Part shown: piece by piece, positions 16,095 through 19,173 of the stretch
How the letters are laid out: every line of letters starts with the position of its first letter
Position numbering within the stretch: the stretch's first letter is position 1
Assembly (NCBI GenBank): GCA_038253555.1
Contig: JBBSGZ010000075.1
Location: 1 to 19,173, forward strand
DNA length: 19,173 bases
Origin: JALYUA01 sp038253555
Lineage (GTDB): Bacteria > Acidobacteriota > Thermoanaerobaculia > UBA5066 > Gp7-AA6
Reading direction: 5' to 3'
Position numbers and translations under genes: made by a program
Notes under the pieces: generated by a model
What the model saw: the letters and a program-made list of their open reading frames with translations, nothing else
Told to the model about the DNA's origin: nothing
Database searches by the model: none

Positions 16095-17387
16095 GTGCCG
16101 GACAGAGTCGGTTGGGGTCTTTCGGCGAGACGGCTCGCCGGGTACGTCAGCGTCTGGTGCGTGCTCGCGTCCGGCGCGATTTCGTCGGGCATCCTCCCGT
16201 CCGGCCCGGAGCGCGCGGCGATCGGGCCGGCAACTCCCGGCTCGCTTCCCGCTCCCGTTTCCTCGATGTCCGCCGAGATCCTTCTGGGGGGCGGCATTCT
16301 GGTGCGCGCCCGGGTGAACGGTTCCGAACCGCTCTGGTTCGCCGTGGACAGCGCGGGAGGATCCGGATTCATCGTCGATACGCGAACGGCTCGGGCCCTG
16401 CGCCTCGAACCTTTCGAACACGGCTCGTCCACCGGGGCGGGCAAAGAAACGGTCGCCATCTCCTTCGCGCGGGGAGCGCGCATCGAGCTTCCGGGTCTGG
16501 CGCTCGACCCGCCCCGGGTCGCGCTGATCTCCCTCCGTCCGCTGGAGCCTTTTTCGGGACGCGTGTTGAACGGGATTCTCGGCTTCGGCCTCTTTGCCGA
16601 TCACATCGTCGAAGTTGATTACGCAGCCCGTCGCCTCAATCTCTATTCCCCCGCCGGATGGAGCCCGAGCCCGAAGTCCGTGGCGGTGCCGCTCGAAGTC
16701 TCGAACGATCACATCTATGTCGAGGCAAATCTGGTTATGCCGGGCCATGGTGCCTTGACGGGGCGTTTCATGGTCGACACGGGAGCTCCGGCCGCGACGC
16801 TCGTCTTGAATACCCCTTTCGTACTTCGACACGGGCTGCGCGCCGCCGCCGGGACGGAGTATGTCGATCGCTCACTACCCGGTCTGGGCGGGGAGACGTC
16901 TCAGATCCTGAGCCGCGCGAGCGAGGTCGTGCTGGGAGGACTGCGAATCCCGGAGGTGACGCTCACGCTCTCGCAGGACGAGGCCGGAACCCTGGCGAGC
17001 TCCCGTTTCGACGGCATCGTGGGGGGAGAGCTTCTGCGCCGATTCACTGCCGTGTTCGACGTCCCCGGAAGGCGGTTGCTCCTCGAGCCGAATGCCGCGT
17101 TCGGAGAGCCTTACGAGCACACCATGACCGGCCTCGGCCTGACGGCGGAAGGAGAAGATTTCCGGATCATCCGGACCCATCGAGTGATCCGCGGTTCCCC
17201 CGCGGACATGGCCGGGATTCGCGAGGGCGATCAAATCCGGGCGATCGACGGCGTTCCCTCCTCTCAGATGACGCTCGACCAGATCTATCGATTGTTCAAG
17301 AGTCGGGAGGGGAGGACGTTGATCCTGTCGACGGTGCGTGGAGGGCAAAAGCGCAAGGCGCGGTTGACGCTGCGACGGATGGCGTGA
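16095..17387 (+). CDS. Exported duplicated retropepsin-like aspartyl protease with PDZ domain
   Basis: The 430-residue product begins with a basic, hydrophobic signal-like stretch (about 12-36), so it probably acts in the periplasm. Two aspartyl-protease lobes follow: the first centred on LWFAVDSAGGSGFIVDT (80-96, Asp85) and the second on GRFMVDTGAPAATLVLNT (223-240, Asp228). Two lobes in one chain could form one active site, as a retropepsin dimer does. The first motif reads DSA where DTG or DSG is usual. A PDZ domain ends the protein (about 345-428; RGSPADMAGIREGDQIRAIDG) and probably binds substrate tails. The GTG start at 16095 has only a weak site, so the N-terminus is uncertain. It is divergent from the kinase gene across 245 bases. 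Confidence 0.82.
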   Translation: MPDRVGWGLSARRLAGYVSVWCVLASGAISSGILPSGPERAAIGPATPGSLPAPVSSMSAEILLGGGILVRARVNGSEPLWFAVDSAGGSGFIVDTRTARALRLEPFEHGSSTGAGKETVAISFARGARIELPGLALDPPRVALISLRPLEPFSGRVLNGILGFGLFADHIVEVDYAARRLNLYSPAGWSPSPKSVAVPLEVSNDHIYVEANLVMPGHGALTGRFMVDTGAPAATLVLNTPFVLRHGLRAAAGTEYVDRSLPGLGGETSQILSRASEVVLGGLRIPEVTLTLSQDEAGTLASSRFDGIVGGELLRRFTAVFDVPGRRLLLEPNAAFGEPYEHTMTGLGLTAEGEDFRIIRTHRVIRGSPADMAGIREGDQIRAIDGVPSSQMTLDQIYRLFKSREGRTLILSTVRGGQKRKARLTLRRMA

Positions 17388-17479
17388 CGGCCCCGCGGCT
17401 CGGCCAAGGGTCGCAGGTTTTCGAATTCGATTTTGGGTGTCTGGAAATGACAATGCCCGAAAGTCCGTTGGAGGCGCGT

Positions 17480-17722
17480 ATGCAGCGATCATCGTACTGG
17501 TTCCCGGCGAAGCGTTACGGCTGGGGCTGGGGTCTGCCGGGTTCCTGGCAGGGCTGGCTCGTCTTTGCCGGATTCTTCGTACTCCTGGCCGTGGCCGGGT
17601 ACGTTTTTCGGCCAGAGCAGAACCTGGCGGCCTTTCTGGGCTGCACGGTTGTTCTTTCCATCGCGCTTCTGGCCATCTGCTTCGCTAAAGGTGAGCCGCC
17701 GGCCTGGCGCTGGGGCAAGTGA
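17480..17722 (+). CDS. Small two-helix membrane protein
   Basis: The 80-residue product has an N-terminal aromatic segment SYWFPAKRYGWGWGLPGSWQ (5-24), then two membrane helices (about 25-43 and 49-68), and ends with a charged PPAWRWGK tail. The YGWGWGLP-SWQGW pattern recurs in small uncharacterised bacterial membrane proteins, but I know no function. GGAGG lies five bases before the ATG at 17480, which sets the start; an in-frame ATG at 17447 lacks a good site. It lies 92 bases after the protease gene and may share its transcript. Confidence 0.7.
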   Translation: MQRSSYWFPAKRYGWGWGLPGSWQGWLVFAGFFVLLAVAGYVFRPEQNLAAFLGCTVVLSIALLAICFAKGEPPAWRWGK

Positions 17723-17810
17723 CGAGCTGAGGCGTTCTGGACCCCGAGCACGGATCGGCCCCTTGGGGGAGCCGGGAGTGACTCTCTGCAACCATCCCGT
17801 GAGGTGAAAG

Positions 17811-18458
17811 ATGGATCGTTGTGTCAGGGTCGAAAAGGGATCCGCCGCTCGTACGGAGTTTGACACCGAGGCCGGGCGGACGAGAAAGCCCGAAAACAGA
17901 CTCACGCGACGAACGGGTTCTCTGTTCGCCGCGATCCTCGTCCTCGCGTCCGCGACCGCGGCCGGCCAGGCGATGGGTCGGCGGGAGGCCGCCCCTCCCG
18001 CCGATGCGGCTTCGGTGGAATCGGCCGTCGCCGCGTTTTACGCGTCGGTTTCCCACGCCCCGGAAGCCTCTCCGGATTTCGAGCGGATGCGCTCGATCTT
18101 TCTGTACGTCGGGATGATCGTGCCGCCGAAGTCAGCGGGCGAGAAGTTCACCGTCAGCGACGTCGATGGCCTCGCCGACCGGTACGAGAAATCGACCGCC
18201 GCGCGGAAGGCGCCGACGGGTTTGATCGAGCGCGAGATCGCAAGGCGCACAGACTGCTTCGGCAACGTCTGCCAGGTGTTCTCGACGTACGAGTCGCGCT
18301 TCACCCAGGCCGACGCGAAACCTTTCGAGCGCGGCGTCCACTCGATGCAACTCCTCCGCGACGGCAGGCGATGGTGGATTGCGTCGGTCGCATGGGATGT
18401 CGAGCGACCCGACAACCCGATCCCGGCGCAGTACCTGCCGGGAGCGACGAAACCGTAG
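17811..18458 (+). CDS. Exported protein of unknown function, possibly NTF2-like fold
   Basis: I do not recognise this gene with confidence. The 215-residue product has a charged N-terminus of about 34 residues, a hydrophobic segment (about 36-53) preceded by RR, and a small-residue site (TAAGQA) fitting signal-peptide cleavage, so it is probably exported. The mature part has helix ESAVAAFYASVSHAPEASPDFERMRSIF, then FSTYESRFTQADAKPFERGVHSMQLLRDGRRWWIASVAWDV in shortened view as a beta-rich end, an order seen in NTF2-like/SnoaL-like proteins. Two cysteines in DCFGNVC (148-154) could form a disulphide. GAGGTG lies five bases before the ATG. A Tat signal is possible but the motif is poor. Confidence 0.65.
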   Translation: MDRCVRVEKGSAARTEFDTEAGRTRKPENRLTRRTGSLFAAILVLASATAAGQAMGRREAAPPADAASVESAVAAFYASVSHAPEASPDFERMRSIFLYVGMIVPPKSAGEKFTVSDVDGLADRYEKSTAARKAPTGLIEREIARRTDCFGNVCQVFSTYESRFTQADAKPFERGVHSMQLLRDGRRWWIASVAWDVERPDNPIPAQYLPGATKP

Positions 18459-18662
18459 CCCTGTACCGATCAGCGCGGTGACCCGCTTCGGTTCCCCGCC
18501 CGGTTCGCGTTCGGCTTTCCTGATTGGTTCAGGCTCCTGGGGGCGTGGCCGCGGCTTCCTTTTCCAGAGAAGGCTCGAGCTCCAAACGATGGCAGCCCGG
18601 ACGTCACCGAGCTCGCCCGCTTCCTGACCGGATGGTCGGTCGCGCCCGCCGAGCCCTCGATT

Positions 18663-18691
18663 TAGTAAAAAGTCGGTCGCTGGATTAGAAT
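18663..18691 (+). promoter_or_regulatory. Possible promoter of the TonB-dependent receptor gene
   Basis: An AT-rich patch in otherwise GC-rich DNA holds TAGAAT (18686-18691), five of six matches to the -10 consensus, with TAGTAA 17 bases upstream as a poor -35. The start point would be near 18698, some 36 bases before the ATG. The rest of the 275-base gap from 18459 shows no gene or clear structure. Confidence 0.3.
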
Positions 18692-18733
18692 TCGCGAAAA
18701 TTCGTCCCCCGGTTATTCCCAATGGAGGCAGGC

Positions 18734-19173
18734 ATGAGGATTCGCGCGCGGCTTTCCACGATTTTCCGGAGTGGAATCGTCTGGCTGCTGCTTCTTCCGG
18801 CAGGCTCGGTTCTTTACGCCCAGACGGTCACGGGGAGTCTGCAGGGAACGGTGAACGACTCGGCGGGAGGCGCTCTTCCGGGCGTTGCGATCGCGATCCG
18901 CAGCGCCGAGACCGGGCAGGAGCGCACTCTCACGACCAGCGAGCGAGGGTCCTACAGCGCAACGTTCCTTCCGATAGGCCGGTACCGGGTGGTCGCATCC
19001 CTGCCCGGTTTCGGATCCATCGTGCGCGAGAACGTTCAGGTGACGTTGAACAACACCACGGTCATCAACTTCTCGCTCGATCCCCGCGTCACGGAACAGG
19101 TCAGCGTGACGGCCGAGCAGCCGCACATCGACGTGACCGACGGGGAAATCAAGCAGTCGCTCGACTTGCGGCA
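18734..19173 (+). CDS. TonB-dependent receptor with carboxypeptidase-regulatory-like domain, N-terminal part
   Basis: The gene runs off the window; 146 residues are visible. A signal peptide (about 1-29) ends in VLYAQ. A carboxypeptidase-regulatory-like (CarboxypepD_reg/Cna-B-like) beta-sandwich follows (about 32-117): GSLQGTVNDSAGGALPGVAI, TSERGSYSATFLPIGRYRV and NTTVINFSLDP. Next is VSVTAEQPHIDVTDGEIKQS (123-142), the usual lead-in to the plug domain. This layout is that of the large outer-membrane transporters abundant in Acidobacteriota and Bacteroidota, which import glycans, siderophores or other substrates using TonB energy. GGAGG lies five bases before the ATG at 18734; an in-frame ATG at 18722 lies ahead of it. 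Substrate unknown. Confidence 0.88.
   Translation, partial: MRIRARLSTIFRSGIVWLLLLPAGSVLYAQTVTGSLQGTVNDSAGGALPGVAIAIRSAETGQERTLTTSERGSYSATFLPIGRYRVVASLPGFGSIVRENVQVTLNNTTVINFSLDPRVTEQVSVTAEQPHIDVTDGEIKQSLDLR

Noticed and set aside
16658..17446. Upstream part of the plus-strand frame that contains the small membrane protein
   Set aside because: It overlaps the protease gene out of frame; only the part after the GGAGG site at 17470-17474 is credible.

Overview
The window is GC-rich chromosomal DNA with densely packed genes on both strands. It ends in the N-terminus of a TonB-dependent receptor that carries a carboxypeptidase-regulatory-like domain. Together with an N-terminally extended Hfq-like protein, a RicT/PSP1 protein, an orphan RsbRD_N-type histidine kinase and CAP and aspartyl-protease proteins, this suggests a Gram-negative bacterium, most likely Acidobacteriota. 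That placement is inference from gene content; no phylogenetic marker was compared.

Layout. Positions 1-466 hold tRNA-Ser(GCU) on the minus strand, with its own promoter and terminator, between two copies of a palindromic intergenic repeat. Positions 467-2496 (minus) hold serS and a SAM-dependent methyltransferase. Positions 2495-8163 (plus) are a surface-polysaccharide operon: three family-2 glycosyltransferases joined by 4-base stop/start overlaps, a DUF1972-type GT4 glycosyltransferase, and a WbaP/WcaJ-like polyprenyl-phosphate sugar phosphotransferase that would start the lipid-linked repeat unit. No flippase, polymerase or ligase lies in the window. Positions 8309-9478 (minus) hold ricT followed by an hfq-like gene, two RNA-metabolism functions side by side. 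Positions 9479-9822 have no gene but hold a run of strong hairpins, a truncated copy of the palindromic repeat and 23-base tandem repeats that look like a relic insertion-sequence end. Positions 9823-11366 (minus) hold a secreted or anchored CAP-domain protein and a degenerate receiver-like protein.

Positions 11432-14519 (plus) hold a phosphohexomutase, enolase and an FtsB/DivIC-like division protein. The mutase could supply hexose-1-phosphate for the sugar nucleotides used by the polysaccharide operon. Positions 14578-15849 (minus) encode an orphan soluble histidine kinase. Positions 16095-18458 (plus) hold a duplicated retropepsin-like protease with a PDZ domain, a two-helix small membrane protein and an exported protein of possible NTF2-like fold. 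From 18734 a TonB-dependent receptor runs off the window.

I see no defence system, CRISPR array, prophage or complete mobile element. The least ordinary items are the ricT-hfq-like pair, the hairpin and IS-relic block at 9538-9813, the receiver without phosphorylation residues, and the serS/glycosyltransferase divergence from a single CATG.
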